DNA of 64,000 nucleotides from Prevotella sp. (GTDB lineage Bacteria; Bacteroidota; Bacteroidia; Bacteroidales; Bacteroidaceae): NCBI GenBank assembly GCA_017412705.1, contig JAFPWS010000026.1, positions 1 to 64,000 of the forward strand, read 5' to 3'. Shown piece by piece: positions 8,949 to 19,141 of this stretch (position 1 is its first letter; each line of letters starts with the position of its first letter). The notes under the pieces were generated by a model. It saw only the letters and a program-made list of their open reading frames with translations, ran no database searches and was not told where the DNA came from. The position numbers and the translations under genes were made by a program.

Positions 8949-10331
8949 ATGAAACAGAAAACACTGAAAGGCAGCTTTTCCCTGTTTGGAAAAGGATTGC
9001 ATACAGGTCTGAACCTGACGGTGACTTTCAATCCCGCACCAGAGAATACGGGTTACAAGATTCAACGCATTGACATGGAGGGTGAGCCCATCATTGATGC
9101 CATCGCAGAGAACGTGGTAGACACACAACGCGGTACCGTTCTGGGCAAAGGCGATGCCCGTGTATCAACAGTAGAACACGGACTTTCGGCACTCTATGCT
9201 TTGGGCATCGACAACTGCCTGATGCAGGTCAACGGTCCCGAATTCCCCATCCTCGACGGTAGTGCCATCCAGTATGTTGACAAAATCAAGGAGATAGGTA
9301 TCGAGGAACAGAACGCTCCCAAGGACTGGTATATCATTCGCAAGAAGATTGAGGTAAAGGATGACAAGACAGGCTCTTGTATCACTATTCTGCCTGATGA
9401 GAACTTCTCCATTACAGCCATGTGCTCGTTCGAGTCGAAGTTCATCAATTCGCAGTTTGCCACCCTCGACAACCCTTTGGACTATCCCAAGGAGATTGCC
9501 AGCGCCCGCACGTTCGTTTTTGTTCGTGACATTGAGCCATTGTTGCAGGCTAACCTGATTAAGGGTGGTGACCTGGACAACGCCATTGTCATTTATGAGC
9601 GTCAGACAACACAGGAGCGTCTGGACATGCTGGCTGACATGCTGCATGTGGAACATCGTGACGCCACCGACTTAGGGTACATCCAGCACAAGCCCCTGCA
9701 ATGGGAGAACGAGTGTACACGCCATAAGTTGCTAGACATCATCGGTGACATGGCGCTCATCGGCAAACCCATCAAGGGACGCATCATTGCCACCCGTCCG
9801 GGACACACTGTCAACAATAAGTTTGCCCGTCTCATTCGCAAAGAGATTCGCAAGCACGAGGTCCAGGCTCCTATCTACGATCCCAATGAGGAACCCGTCA
9901 TGGATGTGAACAGAATCCGTGAGTTGTTGCCCCATCGCTACCCCATGCAGTTGGTCGACAAGGTCATCTCGCTGGGCGCAAACACCATTGTTGGTATCAA
10001 GAACATTACAGCCAACGAGCCATTCTTCCAGGGACACTTCCCTGATGAGCCCGTCATGCCTGGTGTGCTGCAGATTGAGGCAATGGCCCAGTGTGGTGGT
10101 CTGCTGGTGCTGAACACGCTTGAGGAACCCGAGCGTTGGAGCACCTATTTCATGAAGATTGACGATGTGAAGTTCCGGCAGAAGGTTGTTCCAGGTGATA
10201 CTTTGCTGTTCAAGGTAGATCTGCTGGCTCCCGTCCGTCATGGCATCTCTTCGATGAAGGGTTATATCTTTGTAGGCGACCACGTGGTAGCAGAAGCTAC
10301 CTTCACCGCCCAGATTGTGAAAAACAAGTAG
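8949..10331 (+). CDS. lpxC/fabZ: Bifunctional LpxC deacetylase / FabZ dehydratase
   Basis: A natural fusion typical of Bacteroidetes. Residues 1-300 are the zinc UDP-3-O-acyl-GlcNAc deacetylase with metal ligands His77, His259 and Asp263, and the catalytic His286 (27 residues after His259, as in E. coli). Residues about 318-460 are 3-hydroxyacyl-ACP dehydratase with the catalytic His363 in GHFPDEPVMPG and Glu377 in IEAMAQ. Both active sites look intact. One protein therefore commits sugar to lipid A while supplying fatty acid elongation. It sits between lpxD (9 bp) and lpxA (24 bp). Confidence 0.97.
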   Translation: MKQKTLKGSFSLFGKGLHTGLNLTVTFNPAPENTGYKIQRIDMEGEPIIDAIAENVVDTQRGTVLGKGDARVSTVEHGLSALYALGIDNCLMQVNGPEFPILDGSAIQYVDKIKEIGIEEQNAPKDWYIIRKKIEVKDDKTGSCITILPDENFSITAMCSFESKFINSQFATLDNPLDYPKEIASARTFVFVRDIEPLLQANLIKGGDLDNAIVIYERQTTQERLDMLADMLHVEHRDATDLGYIQHKPLQWENECTRHKLLDIIGDMALIGKPIKGRIIATRPGHTVNNKFARLIRKEIRKHEVQAPIYDPNEEPVMDVNRIRELLPHRYPMQLVDKVISLGANTIVGIKNITANEPFFQGHFPDEPVMPGVLQIEAMAQCGGLLVLNTLEEPERWSTYFMKIDDVKFRQKVVPGDTLLFKVDLLAPVRHGISSMKGYIFVGDHVVAEATFTAQIVKNK

Positions 10332-10355
10332 TAAGTCAAATAGAAATTATATTAA

Positions 10356-11126
10356 ATGAATCAGATACATCCGATGGCCGTAGTCGACCCAGAGGCTAAG
10401 CTGGGCGACAACAATGTGATAGGTCCCTTCTGCGTGATTGACAAGAACGTTGTCATTGGCGACAACAATAAGTTCCTGAACAATGTCACCATTCACTATG
10501 GAGCCCGCATTGGCAATGGCAACGAATTCTTTCCTGGAGCCAGCATCTCCACCAAACCCCAAGACCTGAAATTCAAGGGCGAAGAGACGACATGTGAGAT
10601 TGGCGACAACAACTCCATTCGCGAGAATGTCACCATCAGCCGTGGCACAGCCTCTAAAGGCAAGACGGTAGTGGGTAGTGGAAACCTGCTGATGGAGAAT
10701 ATGCATGTGGCTCACGACTGCGAGATTGGCAACGGCTGCATCATCGGCAACTCCACCAAGTTTGCCGGAGAGGTGGTAGTCGAGGATTATGCCATCATCT
10801 CCGCCACCTGTCTGTTCCACCAGTTCTGCCGTGTGGGAAGTTATATCATGTTCCAGGGTGGTTCACGTACCTCGCAGGACATTCCTCCCTACGTCATTGC
10901 TGGCAAGGAGCCAGTACGCTATGCAGGTGTCAACCTCATCGGCCTGCGTCGCCGTGGTTTCCCCAACGAGACCATCGAGGCCATCCACGACGCCTATCGT
11001 ATCATCTATGCACAAGGTGTGTTGAAGGACGGAATTACCGAGGCTCGTGCCAAGTATCCTGACTCCAAGGAGGTAGAATACATCTGCTCGTTTATCGAGA
11101 ACTCCAAGCGTGGAGTCATCAGATAG
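10356..11126 (+). CDS. lpxA: UDP-N-acetylglucosamine acyltransferase
   Basis: First step of lipid A synthesis. The 256-aa protein is almost entirely hexapeptide-repeat beta-helix (IGDNN/IGNGN units) with a helical C-terminal domain from about residue 190. The catalytic histidine is His120 in MHVAHDCEIG. It closes the lpxD-lpxC/fabZ-lpxA set; lpxB is not in this window. miaA starts 19 bp downstream. Confidence 0.95.
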   Translation: MNQIHPMAVVDPEAKLGDNNVIGPFCVIDKNVVIGDNNKFLNNVTIHYGARIGNGNEFFPGASISTKPQDLKFKGEETTCEIGDNNSIRENVTISRGTASKGKTVVGSGNLLMENMHVAHDCEIGNGCIIGNSTKFAGEVVVEDYAIISATCLFHQFCRVGSYIMFQGGSRTSQDIPPYVIAGKEPVRYAGVNLIGLRRRGFPNETIEAIHDAYRIIYAQGVLKDGITEARAKYPDSKEVEYICSFIENSKRGVIR

Positions 11127-11145
11127 TAGTTAGAGGTTGGAGAGG

Positions 11146-12042
11146 GTGACTACACTCATCGTTATCACTGGGCCTACTGCTGTGGGCAAGACGGCACTGA
11201 CCATTGAACTGGCTCGCCACTATGGCATACCCGTCATCAATGCCGATTCCCGACAGATATACAAGGAACTGAGAATCGGAACGGCCTCTCCTACTGAGGA
11301 ACAGCTGAGCATGGTGCAACACTACTTTGTAGGCAGCAAGAGCATTCATGACTACTACAATGCCTCCATGTACGAACAGGACGTGCTGGCACTGATTTCC
11401 TCACAGGCTACGACACACGATTTTCATTTACTGTCAGGAGGAAGCATGATGTATATTGACGCTGTTTGCAATGGCATTGACGATATTCCCACCATCCGTG
11501 ACGACATCCGTGAGGAGATGAAGCGTCGCTGTCAGGAGGAAGGGTTGGAAGCCCTTTGTGAAGATCTGCGCAGACTGGACCCAGAACACTATGAGGTGGT
11601 AGACCGCCAGAACTATCGACGTGTCATCCATGCATTGGAGATTTGCTACCAGACGGGGCGTACATATACTTCCTATCGCACCCAGGAGCGTAAGCCACGC
11701 CCCTTCCGCATCGTCAAGATAGGACTGAACCGCGAACGTGAGGAACTCTACGACAGGATTAACCAGCGCGTTGACCAGATGATGCAGGATGGCCTGCTTG
11801 AAGAGGCCAAAGGACTCTACGCCTTGCGTCAGCTCAATGCTCTCAATACCGTAGGCTACAAAGAGATGTTCGACTATATGGATGGACGTTGGCCACTGGA
11901 AGAGGCAGTAGAACGCATGAAAGGCAATACCCGACGCTATGCCCGCAAGCAGCTGACATGGTTTAGGCGCGACCCGCTGGTACGCTGGTTCCACCCAGAC
12001 GACAAAGAAGAAATTTTGAAATACGTATCACAATATGAATAA
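11146..12042 (+). CDS. miaA: tRNA dimethylallyltransferase
   Basis: Adds an isopentenyl group to A37 of tRNAs reading UNN codons. The N-terminus carries the P-loop GPTAVGKT, then DSRQIY, the substrate-binding SGGSMMYIDA and NYRRVIHALEI. I place the start at GTG 11146, which gives the usual TTLIVITGPT opening and follows a purine-rich stretch. A TTG nine bases upstream is the alternative. The length is 298 aa. The stop overlaps the penicillin-binding protein start by 8 bp, implying coupled translation. Confidence 0.92.
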   Translation: MTTLIVITGPTAVGKTALTIELARHYGIPVINADSRQIYKELRIGTASPTEEQLSMVQHYFVGSKSIHDYYNASMYEQDVLALISSQATTHDFHLLSGGSMMYIDAVCNGIDDIPTIRDDIREEMKRRCQEEGLEALCEDLRRLDPEHYEVVDRQNYRRVIHALEICYQTGRTYTSYRTQERKPRPFRIVKIGLNREREELYDRINQRVDQMMQDGLLEEAKGLYALRQLNALNTVGYKEMFDYMDGRWPLEEAVERMKGNTRRYARKQLTWFRRDPLVRWFHPDDKEEILKYVSQYE

Positions 12043-14494
12043 GTACGCACAAATGTTCATCCATGCTCCCCAGAAAGCGTGGCAATGGTATAAAGGATTG
12101 TATCAGGGACGACGTTGGTATGTGAAGACAGGCGTTGGCTTCGCCTCATTCATTATCGCCTTCCTACTCTACCTCTTAATGGTAGACATCAACTTCCTTT
12201 GGCTCTTTGGCAAGTCGCCATCCATGAGCACCATCATGCACCCCAAGACCATCCAGGCCTCAGAGCTGTATAGTGCAGACAACCAGCTAATCGGCAAATA
12301 CTTCAGCGAGAATCGCACTCCTGTGAAGTACGAGGAGGTGAATCCCATCTTTTGGCGTGCCCTGGTTGATACTGAGGACGAGCGTTTCTACCATCACTTT
12401 GGCATTGACTTCCAGGGTGTCTTTGCTGCCCTCAAGGACTACATCATCCATCACGATGCGCGTGGTGCCTCCACCATTACCCAGCAGCTGGTAAAGAATA
12501 TGTTCCGTGTGCGTACCGAATATTCTACCGGTCTTTTGGGCAACATCCCAGGTTTGAAGATGCTCATCATGAAAAGCAAGGAGTGGATTACAGCTGTCAA
12601 GATTGAGATGTTCTTCGACAAGAAGCAGATTCTCACCATGTATGCCAACACGGTTGACTTCGGTTCCAATGCCTTTGGCATCAAGACGGCAGCAAAGACC
12701 TACTTTGGCACTACGCCACAGCAGTTGACAGCTGACCAGTCTGCTATCCTCGTAGGACTGCTGAAGGCCACCACTTACTATAACCCTCGCATCAATCCCA
12801 AGAACTCCCTGTCACGACGTAATGTCGTACTGGGCATCATGCTGAACCATAAGGACATTACACAAGAGCAGTATGACTCGCTGACTGCAAAACCCATCAA
12901 TCTGGACTATAGCGTTGAGAACAACTACGACGGGCAGGCCCAATATTTCCGCGAAGCTGTCAAGAACTACCTCAAGGAATGGTGCGACGACAATGGCTAC
13001 GACCTTTATAAGGACGGCCTGAAGATTTACACCACCATCGACACCCGCATGCAGAAATATGCCGAGAAAGCTGCCAACAAGCAGATGCGACAGGTGCAGC
13101 GTAACTTCAACTCCCATTGGGGCAACACCCCACCCTGGCAAGACGAGCGCCATCAGGAGATTCCCCATTTCATTGAAGACCTGGCCAAGAAGACGTCAGG
13201 CTACAAATACCTGTCCCAGAAGTATGCCGGCAATCAGGACTCTATCGATTACTATCTGAACAAGCCCCACCGCGTAAAGCTCTTTGACTACGAAAAAGGT
13301 ACCATAGAGAAGGAGATTTCCACCCTCGACAGCATTCGCTACATGGAGCACTTCATGCATTGCGGATTCGTTGCCATGGAGCCTCAGACAGGCCACGTCA
13401 AGGCTTGGGTGGGTGACATCGACTTCCGAACCTGGAAGTACGACAAGGTCACCGCTATGCGCCAGCCAGGCTCTACCTTCAAGCTCTTCGTCTATACGGA
13501 AGCCCTGAATCAGGGTCTGACCCCCTGTGACAGACGTGTGGACTCCTATTTTGCCATGAAGGTGATAGACCACGGAAAGGAAGTCACCTGGGCACCCACT
13601 AACGCCAATGGCTACTTTACTGGCGACTCCATGCCTCTGAAGGCAGCCTTCGCACAAAGCATCAACTCGGTAGCTGTCAGACTGGGACAAGAGGTAAGCA
13701 TCCCCCGCATTGTCAGCACAGCACATGCCATGGGTATCAAGTCACGTCTCGACCCCACTCCGTCACTCACACTTGGCAGTAGTGATGTCAACCTGCTGGA
13801 GTTGGTCAACAGCTATGGTACTGTAGCCAACGATGGCAAGATGCATGAGCCTGTGTTCGTCACCCGTATTCTGGATCGTGACGGCAACGAGATATACACA
13901 GCTTCCTCAGAAGAGAATCAGGCCATCCCCTATCGTTCAGCCTACCTGGCACAGCAGTTGCTGATGGGCGGCATGCGTGAGCCAGGAGGCACCAGCATGA
14001 GCCTCTGGGGCTATGTGGGCAAGTATGGCGATACGGAGTTTGGTGGAAAGACAGGAACCTCCAACAACCACTCTGATGCCTGGTTCGTAGGTGTCAGCCC
14101 ACGACTGGTGGCTGGTGCCTGGGTGGGCGGCGAGTATCGCTGCATCCACTTCCGTACAGGACAGTTGGGACAAGGCTCACGTACGGCATTGCCCATCTGT
14201 GGCTACTTCTTCGAGTCTGTTTTGGGCGACCCTGCCTTCAAGCACTACCACGCCAAGTTTGGCAAGCCCAAGGATGCCGACGTTCGCGCCGAGATGTATA
14301 CCTGTGCCAGCTATTACCAGCGTCGCGATACCGACTCCATTGCCGTCGACAGCCTTGCTGCCGAGCAAGAGATGGAAATGGTGCTCGACGAGTTCGGCAA
14401 TGAGGTCATGAGACCCAAGGAGCACAAAGAGGATGCCAACCAACAGCCTCATCCTGAAGAGCCTCAGGCAGCGTTGGAACCCAAAGAGGAGTAA
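12035..14494 (+). CDS. mrcA: Class A penicillin-binding protein (PBP1A-like)
   Basis: Polymerises and cross-links peptidoglycan at the inner membrane. The 819-aa protein has a short cytoplasmic tail and a membrane segment at about 38-55. The GT51 domain shows the catalytic Glu114 in TEDERFYHH and the ASTITQQLVKN motif. The transpeptidase domain shows SxxK with Ser480 (GSTFK), SIN in QSINSV, and KTG at 672-674. The C-terminal tail is rich in Glu, Pro and Gln. It overlaps miaA by 8 bp, and the helicase gene follows after 9 bp. Confidence 0.94.
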   Translation: MNKYAQMFIHAPQKAWQWYKGLYQGRRWYVKTGVGFASFIIAFLLYLLMVDINFLWLFGKSPSMSTIMHPKTIQASELYSADNQLIGKYFSENRTPVKYEEVNPIFWRALVDTEDERFYHHFGIDFQGVFAALKDYIIHHDARGASTITQQLVKNMFRVRTEYSTGLLGNIPGLKMLIMKSKEWITAVKIEMFFDKKQILTMYANTVDFGSNAFGIKTAAKTYFGTTPQQLTADQSAILVGLLKATTYYNPRINPKNSLSRRNVVLGIMLNHKDITQEQYDSLTAKPINLDYSVENNYDGQAQYFREAVKNYLKEWCDDNGYDLYKDGLKIYTTIDTRMQKYAEKAANKQMRQVQRNFNSHWGNTPPWQDERHQEIPHFIEDLAKKTSGYKYLSQKYAGNQDSIDYYLNKPHRVKLFDYEKGTIEKEISTLDSIRYMEHFMHCGFVAMEPQTGHVKAWVGDIDFRTWKYDKVTAMRQPGSTFKLFVYTEALNQGLTPCDRRVDSYFAMKVIDHGKEVTWAPTNANGYFTGDSMPLKAAFAQSINSVAVRLGQEVSIPRIVSTAHAMGIKSRLDPTPSLTLGSSDVNLLELVNSYGTVANDGKMHEPVFVTRILDRDGNEIYTASSEENQAIPYRSAYLAQQLLMGGMREPGGTSMSLWGYVGKYGDTEFGGKTGTSNNHSDAWFVGVSPRLVAGAWVGGEYRCIHFRTGQLGQGSRTALPICGYFFESVLGDPAFKHYHAKFGKPKDADVRAEMYTCASYYQRRDTDSIAVDSLAAEQEMEMVLDEFGNEVMRPKEHKEDANQQPHPEEPQAALEPKEE

Positions 14495-14503
14495 ACAAAA
14501 GCT

Positions 14504-16252
14504 GTGAACAGAAAACAGGAAGCATTAGACCTTGACAATCAGGAGTGGCAGCAGGCGCTCCAGATTATCCAATATACCCGTCGCTCGCTCTTTCTGACAG
14601 GAAAGGCAGGGACGGGTAAGTCTACCTTTCTGCGCTACGTAGCTCAGCATACGAAGAAGAAGTATGTCATCCTAGCGCCGACAGGCATCGCAGCCATCAA
14701 TGCGGGAGGCCAGACACTGCACTCCTTCTTCAAGCTACCCTTCCACCCGCTCCTGCCCAACGACTCGCGCTACTCCCCCCGCAATATTCGCAAGACGTTG
14801 AAATACAGCGGTGTGACGCTGAAGTTGCTGCGCGAGTTGGAGCTGATTATCATCGACGAGATATCGATGGTACGTGCTGACATCATCGACTTCATCGACA
14901 AGGTGCTGCGCATCTATTGTCGCAATATGCGTGAGCCCTTTGGTGGCAAGCAGCTGTTGCTTGTGGGCGACATCTTCCAGCTCGAGCCAGTCATCAAGGA
15001 AGACGAGTGGCGACTGATGCAACCCTTCTATGCCTCCGCCTACTTCTTTTCCGCCAAGGTGTGGCAACAGATGCAGCTCGTCAGCATCGAGCTCCGCAAG
15101 GTGTATCGTCAGAACGATGCCCAGTTCATAGGCCTGCTGGACCGCATCCGTCAGAACCAAGCCTCCGACCAGGACTTGGCAGACATCAATGCCCGCGTCA
15201 ATGCAACTGAGGCCCAAGGTAACTCCTCTGCGCTCCCCATCACGTTGGCCACTCGTCGTGACACGGTTGACTGGATCAATGAGCAACAACTGTCCCAACT
15301 CGAAGGGTCTGTAACCGCTTTCAAGGGAACCATCAGGGGCGAGTTTCCCCTGACCTCCCTACCCGCTCCTATGGAACTGGAGTTAAAGCCCGGAGCACAG
15401 GTCATCTTTACCCGTAATGACAAGGAGAAACGATGGGTCAATGGCACTATAGGCATTGTGACAGGCATTGACATGGACGAAGGCATCATTGGCGTCTGCG
15501 ACGAGGATGGTAACGAGTACGATGTAGGCGAGGAAGTCTGGGAGAACATGCGCTACACCTTCGACGAGAAGGAACAGAAGATTGTTGAAGAACAGCTGGG
15601 TACCTTCATTCAATACCCCCTGCGACTGGCCTGGGCCATTACTGTTCACAAAAGCCAGGGACTTACCTTCCGCCATGTCAGGATTGACTTCTCTGGCGGT
15701 GGAGCCTTCGCTGGTGGCCAGACCTACGTGGCACTGTCACGTTGTACCTCGCTCAAGGGCATCGTCCTCGAAGAACCTATCCGTCGCTCTGACATCTTTG
15801 TGCGTCCTGAGGTCGTGGCCTTTGCCCAACGCTACAACGACGGACAACTCATGCGCCAGGCCATCTACGAGAGCAAGGCTGACAAGGAATACCACGATGC
15901 AGTGGAAGCCTTTGACCGTCAGGACTTTGACGCCTTCCTCAAAAACTTCTTTCTGGCCATCCATTCCCGTTACGACATAGAACAGCCTGCTGTCCAACGC
16001 TACATCCGTCGCAAGCTGGGCATCATCACTCGCCAACGACAGCGCATCCACGACCTGGAGGCTGACATCCGGCAACGCGAGGAACTACTCAAGCGTCTTG
16101 CTGCCGAGTATGTTTTGTTAGGCAAGGAGTGCGAACAGGAGCACATGACCGACGCCGCCATCCGCAACTACGAGAAAGCCCTCAGCCTCTACCCCGACGC
16201 CTTCGAGGCCCAGCGTCGCATCAAGAAGCTGAAGCAGAAATCAGGCCTTTAA
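14504..16252 (+). CDS. PIF1/RecD-like helicase with C-terminal TPR-like tail
   Basis: A DNA-dependent ATPase of superfamily 1B. Walker A is GKAGTGKSTF near residues 33-42, Walker B is IIDEISM, and the late motif AITVHKSQGLTF with VALSRC is the UvrD_C_2 signature. The last 130 residues are helical and contain one tetratricopeptide-like unit (AIRNYEKALSLYPDAFEA). The start is GTG 14504, the only candidate before the AAA core. It overlaps the convergent nspC stop by 4 bp. Roles in G-quadruplex or fork processing are family-based guesses. Confidence 0.85.
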   Translation: MNRKQEALDLDNQEWQQALQIIQYTRRSLFLTGKAGTGKSTFLRYVAQHTKKKYVILAPTGIAAINAGGQTLHSFFKLPFHPLLPNDSRYSPRNIRKTLKYSGVTLKLLRELELIIIDEISMVRADIIDFIDKVLRIYCRNMREPFGGKQLLLVGDIFQLEPVIKEDEWRLMQPFYASAYFFSAKVWQQMQLVSIELRKVYRQNDAQFIGLLDRIRQNQASDQDLADINARVNATEAQGNSSALPITLATRRDTVDWINEQQLSQLEGSVTAFKGTIRGEFPLTSLPAPMELELKPGAQVIFTRNDKEKRWVNGTIGIVTGIDMDEGIIGVCDEDGNEYDVGEEVWENMRYTFDEKEQKIVEEQLGTFIQYPLRLAWAITVHKSQGLTFRHVRIDFSGGGAFAGGQTYVALSRCTSLKGIVLEEPIRRSDIFVRPEVVAFAQRYNDGQLMRQAIYESKADKEYHDAVEAFDRQDFDAFLKNFFLAIHSRYDIEQPAVQRYIRRKLGIITRQRQRIHDLEADIRQREELLKRLAAEYVLLGKECEQEHMTDAAIRNYEKALSLYPDAFEAQRRIKKLKQKSGL

Positions 16253-17406
16253 TCCATCCTGTTGCGGTAGTCCTCGTAAGTGAACTTCCGAAGCATCTCC
16301 AGGGTGCCGTCCACGTGAAGCATGGCAATGGAGGGATGGGTGATGCCGTTGAAGGTATTGGTCTTCACCGTAGTGTAGTGTATCATGTCCTCAAAGACAA
16401 CTTCCTCGCCTACTTGCAACTCGTGGTCGAATAGCCAGTAACCCATGAAGTCTCCTGATAGACAGCTGTTGCCTCCCAAACGGTAGAGATGAGGAGGAAG
16501 GGGTGACATATTGGAGATATCTTCTATCGTCTCGGCGCCGCGCACCTCGGGATGGTAGGGCATTTCCAGACAATCGGGCATGTGGCAGGTAAAGCTGACG
16601 TCAAGGATTGCAGTACGGATGCCTTTGTCCTCCACCACATCAACCACGCTGGCCAACAACGGACCGGTCTGCCAGGCAAAGGCACTGCCAGGCTCGAAGA
16701 TAACCTTCAGATTCGGATAACGCTGATGGAAGCCCTGAATCATACGCACCAGACGCTCTATATCGTAGTCCTTGCGAGTGACGAGATGGCCACCCCCAAA
16801 GTTAATCCACCCCAACTGGGTGAACCACTTGGAGAACTTTTCCTCGATATGCTTCAGGGTGCGCTCAAAAACATCAGACCCGCTCTCGCAATGACAATGA
16901 CAGTGGAAACCTCGGACATCAGCAGGCAAAACCTCAGGCAGCTTGTCTGCCGTAATGCCAAAGCGCGTACCCGGTGCACAAGGATTATATAACAAGGTAC
17001 CCACCTCAGAGTACTCCGGATTAATCCTCAATCCCAACGAGCACTCCCCTGCCCGCTCATGGAAACGCTCATACTGCGTCAGCGAGTTGAAGGTCAGATG
17101 TGACGAACAACGCACCACGTCGTCGAACTCCTCATCCTTATAGGCTGGCGAGTAGGTATGGGCCTTGGCGCCAAACTCCTCCAAAGCCAGTCGGGCCTCA
17201 CTCAGGGAACTGGCTGTCGTCGACCGGATATACTCGCGGAAGATGGGAAAGGTCTTCCACAGGGCAAAAGCCTTAAAGGCCAAAATCCATTCAGAATCTG
17301 TACGCTCAGCCACAGAACGGATGAGCGACAGATTCTGACGTAGCTTAGCCTCTTCTATAATATAAATAGGTGTAGTCAAGGGCTTCCCTTTTTTACTGGA
17401 TGCCAT
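16249..17406 (-). CDS. nspC: Carboxynorspermidine/carboxyspermidine decarboxylase
   Basis: PLP-dependent decarboxylase of the alanine-racemase fold, making spermidine or norspermidine from the carboxylated precursor. Visible features are AFKAFALW (PLP lysine), the HCHCHCESG segment, INFGGGH and DVSFTCHMPDCLEMPY, which places the cysteine of the active site. It is 385 aa from ATG 17406. A longer in-frame start at 17439 lies deep in galE and is less likely. It overlaps galE by 14 bp and would be co-transcribed. The partner carboxyspermidine dehydrogenase is not adjacent. Confidence 0.88.
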   Translation of the reverse strand: MASSKKGKPLTTPIYIIEEAKLRQNLSLIRSVAERTDSEWILAFKAFALWKTFPIFREYIRSTTASSLSEARLALEEFGAKAHTYSPAYKDEEFDDVVRCSSHLTFNSLTQYERFHERAGECSLGLRINPEYSEVGTLLYNPCAPGTRFGITADKLPEVLPADVRGFHCHCHCESGSDVFERTLKHIEEKFSKWFTQLGWINFGGGHLVTRKDYDIERLVRMIQGFHQRYPNLKVIFEPGSAFAWQTGPLLASVVDVVEDKGIRTAILDVSFTCHMPDCLEMPYHPEVRGAETIEDISNMSPLPPHLYRLGGNSCLSGDFMGYWLFDHELQVGEEVVFEDMIHYTTVKTNTFNGITHPSIAMLHVDGTLEMLRKFTYEDYRNRMD

Positions 17407-18433
17407 CCTCGCGCAACTTCTGCTGCCACTTCCAGGCACTCTTCAACACCTCTTCTGTAGGAGTCTCTGCCTTCCATCCCAACACCTTGTTAGCCTTGTC
17501 GACATTACCCCAAACCTGCTCGATATCGCCTTCGCGACGGGGAGCATACGTCCAGTTAACCTTAACACCTGTAGCCTTCTCGAAACCCTCAACCACCTCA
17601 AGGGTAGACAGGCCACGACCTGTTCCGATGTTGAACACCTCAATGGCATCCGTCTCAGGCTTGTCGAGCACACGCTCCATTGCCTTCACATGAGCCTTGG
17701 CCAGGTCTACGACATAGATGTAGTCGCGGATGCAAGTCTTGTCGGGAGTATTATAGTCATTGCCGAAAATCTTCAGCTGCTCACGGATACCCATTGCTGT
17801 CTGGGTGACGAAGGGGATGAGGTTCATGGGCACGCCATTGGGCAACTCACCGATCAATGCGGTGGGATGGGCACCAATGGGGTTGAAGTAGCGCAGGATG
17901 ATGCTCTTGATGGGAGCTCCTGAGTGGATATAGTCCTGGATAATCTCCTCGTTAATCTGCTTGGTGTTGCCATAGGGCGACATAGCCTTCTGGATGGGTG
18001 CATTCTCTGTGACAGGCAGGTTCTCCTGCGAGGGCTGGCCATAGACAGTGCAGCTGCTGGAGAAGATGATACCCTTCACATTGTATTTGGGCATGAGCTC
18101 AAGCAGGTTGATGAGCGAGGTCAGGTTGTTGCGATAGTAGAGCAAAGGCTTCTCCACACTCTCACCGACAGCCTTCGAAGCAGCAAAGTGGATGATGCCC
18201 TCAATGGCAGGATACTTCTGGAAGATGCGCTCCATAGCCTCCAGGTCGCAGCAGTCGGCCTTCTCAAAGGCAGGACGCTGACCGGTAATCTTCTCTATGC
18301 CGTCAACAACGTTGGCATTGGAATTAGAGAGGTTGTCAACGATGACGACTTGATAGCCTGCATTCTGCAGCTCTACGGTAGTGTGACTTCCAATAAAGCC
18401 TGTACCACCAGTAACAAGAATAGTTTGTTTCAT
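17393..18433 (-). CDS. galE: UDP-glucose 4-epimerase
   Basis: Interconverts UDP-glucose and UDP-galactose for sugar metabolism and surface glycans. It is a 346-aa SDR protein with the NAD-binding VTGGTGFIGSHT at residues 6-17, the active-site serine in FSSSCTVYG, and Y-x3-K in SPYGNTK. Length and C-terminal substrate domain (RDYIYVVDLAKAH, GTGRGLSTLEV) match the family. It lies 14 bp after the SGNH hydrolase on the same strand. Confidence 0.95.
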   Translation of the reverse strand: MKQTILVTGGTGFIGSHTTVELQNAGYQVVIVDNLSNSNANVVDGIEKITGQRPAFEKADCCDLEAMERIFQKYPAIEGIIHFAASKAVGESVEKPLLYYRNNLTSLINLLELMPKYNVKGIIFSSSCTVYGQPSQENLPVTENAPIQKAMSPYGNTKQINEEIIQDYIHSGAPIKSIILRYFNPIGAHPTALIGELPNGVPMNLIPFVTQTAMGIREQLKIFGNDYNTPDKTCIRDYIYVVDLAKAHVKAMERVLDKPETDAIEVFNIGTGRGLSTLEVVEGFEKATGVKVNWTYAPRREGDIEQVWGNVDKANKVLGWKAETPTEEVLKSAWKWQQKLREDGIQ

Positions 18434-18447
18434 AATAGTATGTTTTA

Positions 18448-19119
18448 TTATTTGATGACTTCACTGAGTTGTTCTGCAATCTGGGTCATCCCCTTCTGCG
18501 AGGGGTGTCCCCACTGCTTGTCTATGTCGTGCAGCATAATGTAGCGAACACCATAGTGGTCGCTGATGGTCTGCATGGACTCAGTAATCTCCTTCGAGAG
18601 TTCCGTATTGATGACGACATAAATCTCCACCCCCGGGTAGCGGTCCTGCAACGACGACAGCAAGCAGGCCATCGCCGGACGGAAGCTGTAGAGGTCTTGC
18701 TTCGTCCATGCCTCATACTGATATTCGCCTATAGGCGACTTGGCCCATGAGTCATTGGTACCACCAAAAACAATGATGACCTCAGGGCAACCCAGGTAAC
18801 GCGAGCGTGTCACATAGCTCCGGTCGCTGTAGTCCTCGCCCTTGTAGCCTGTATGACAGATGGTAGCGCCTGAGAACGAGTTGTTCCGGCAGAGGTAGAA
18901 GTTACCCTTGCGGACGAACTGATGCCACCACGTCTGACGCACATCCATCACATCGTTGTGCTTGACGCTGTCGCGAGGATACCACACATAGTTAGTGTCG
19001 GGAACCACAAAGTCATTGAAGGTACTATAGGAATCGCCCAAGATGGACAAGGCACGCTTCTGGGCACTGGCGGACAGTACCAGCATCAACAGCAGAAGGG
19101 ATAATGACAGTCGTCTCAT
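18448..19119 (-). CDS. Exported SGNH/GDSL hydrolase
   Basis: 223 aa with a signal peptide (hydrophobic residues about 5-19, ending SASAQ). The SGNH blocks are visible: GDSYSTF (nucleophile Ser), a glycine at PLSG-equivalent NSFSGA, GGTNDSW (Asn) and a late D-x-x-W-x-H block (DIDKQWGHPS) giving the Asp/His pair. It is an esterase or lipase, probably acting on a deacetylated polysaccharide or lipid; the substrate is unknown. The in-frame start at 19152 falls inside the tRNA terminator hairpin, so ATG 19119 is chosen. Confidence 0.85.
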   Translation of the reverse strand: MRRLSLSLLLLMLVLSASAQKRALSILGDSYSTFNDFVVPDTNYVWYPRDSVKHNDVMDVRQTWWHQFVRKGNFYLCRNNSFSGATICHTGYKGEDYSDRSYVTRSRYLGCPEVIIVFGGTNDSWAKSPIGEYQYEAWTKQDLYSFRPAMACLLSSLQDRYPGVEIYVVINTELSKEITESMQTISDHYGVRYIMLHDIDKQWGHPSQKGMTQIAEQLSEVIK

Positions 19120-19141
19120 AGCTTTCAGTTTCTTGTTATTG

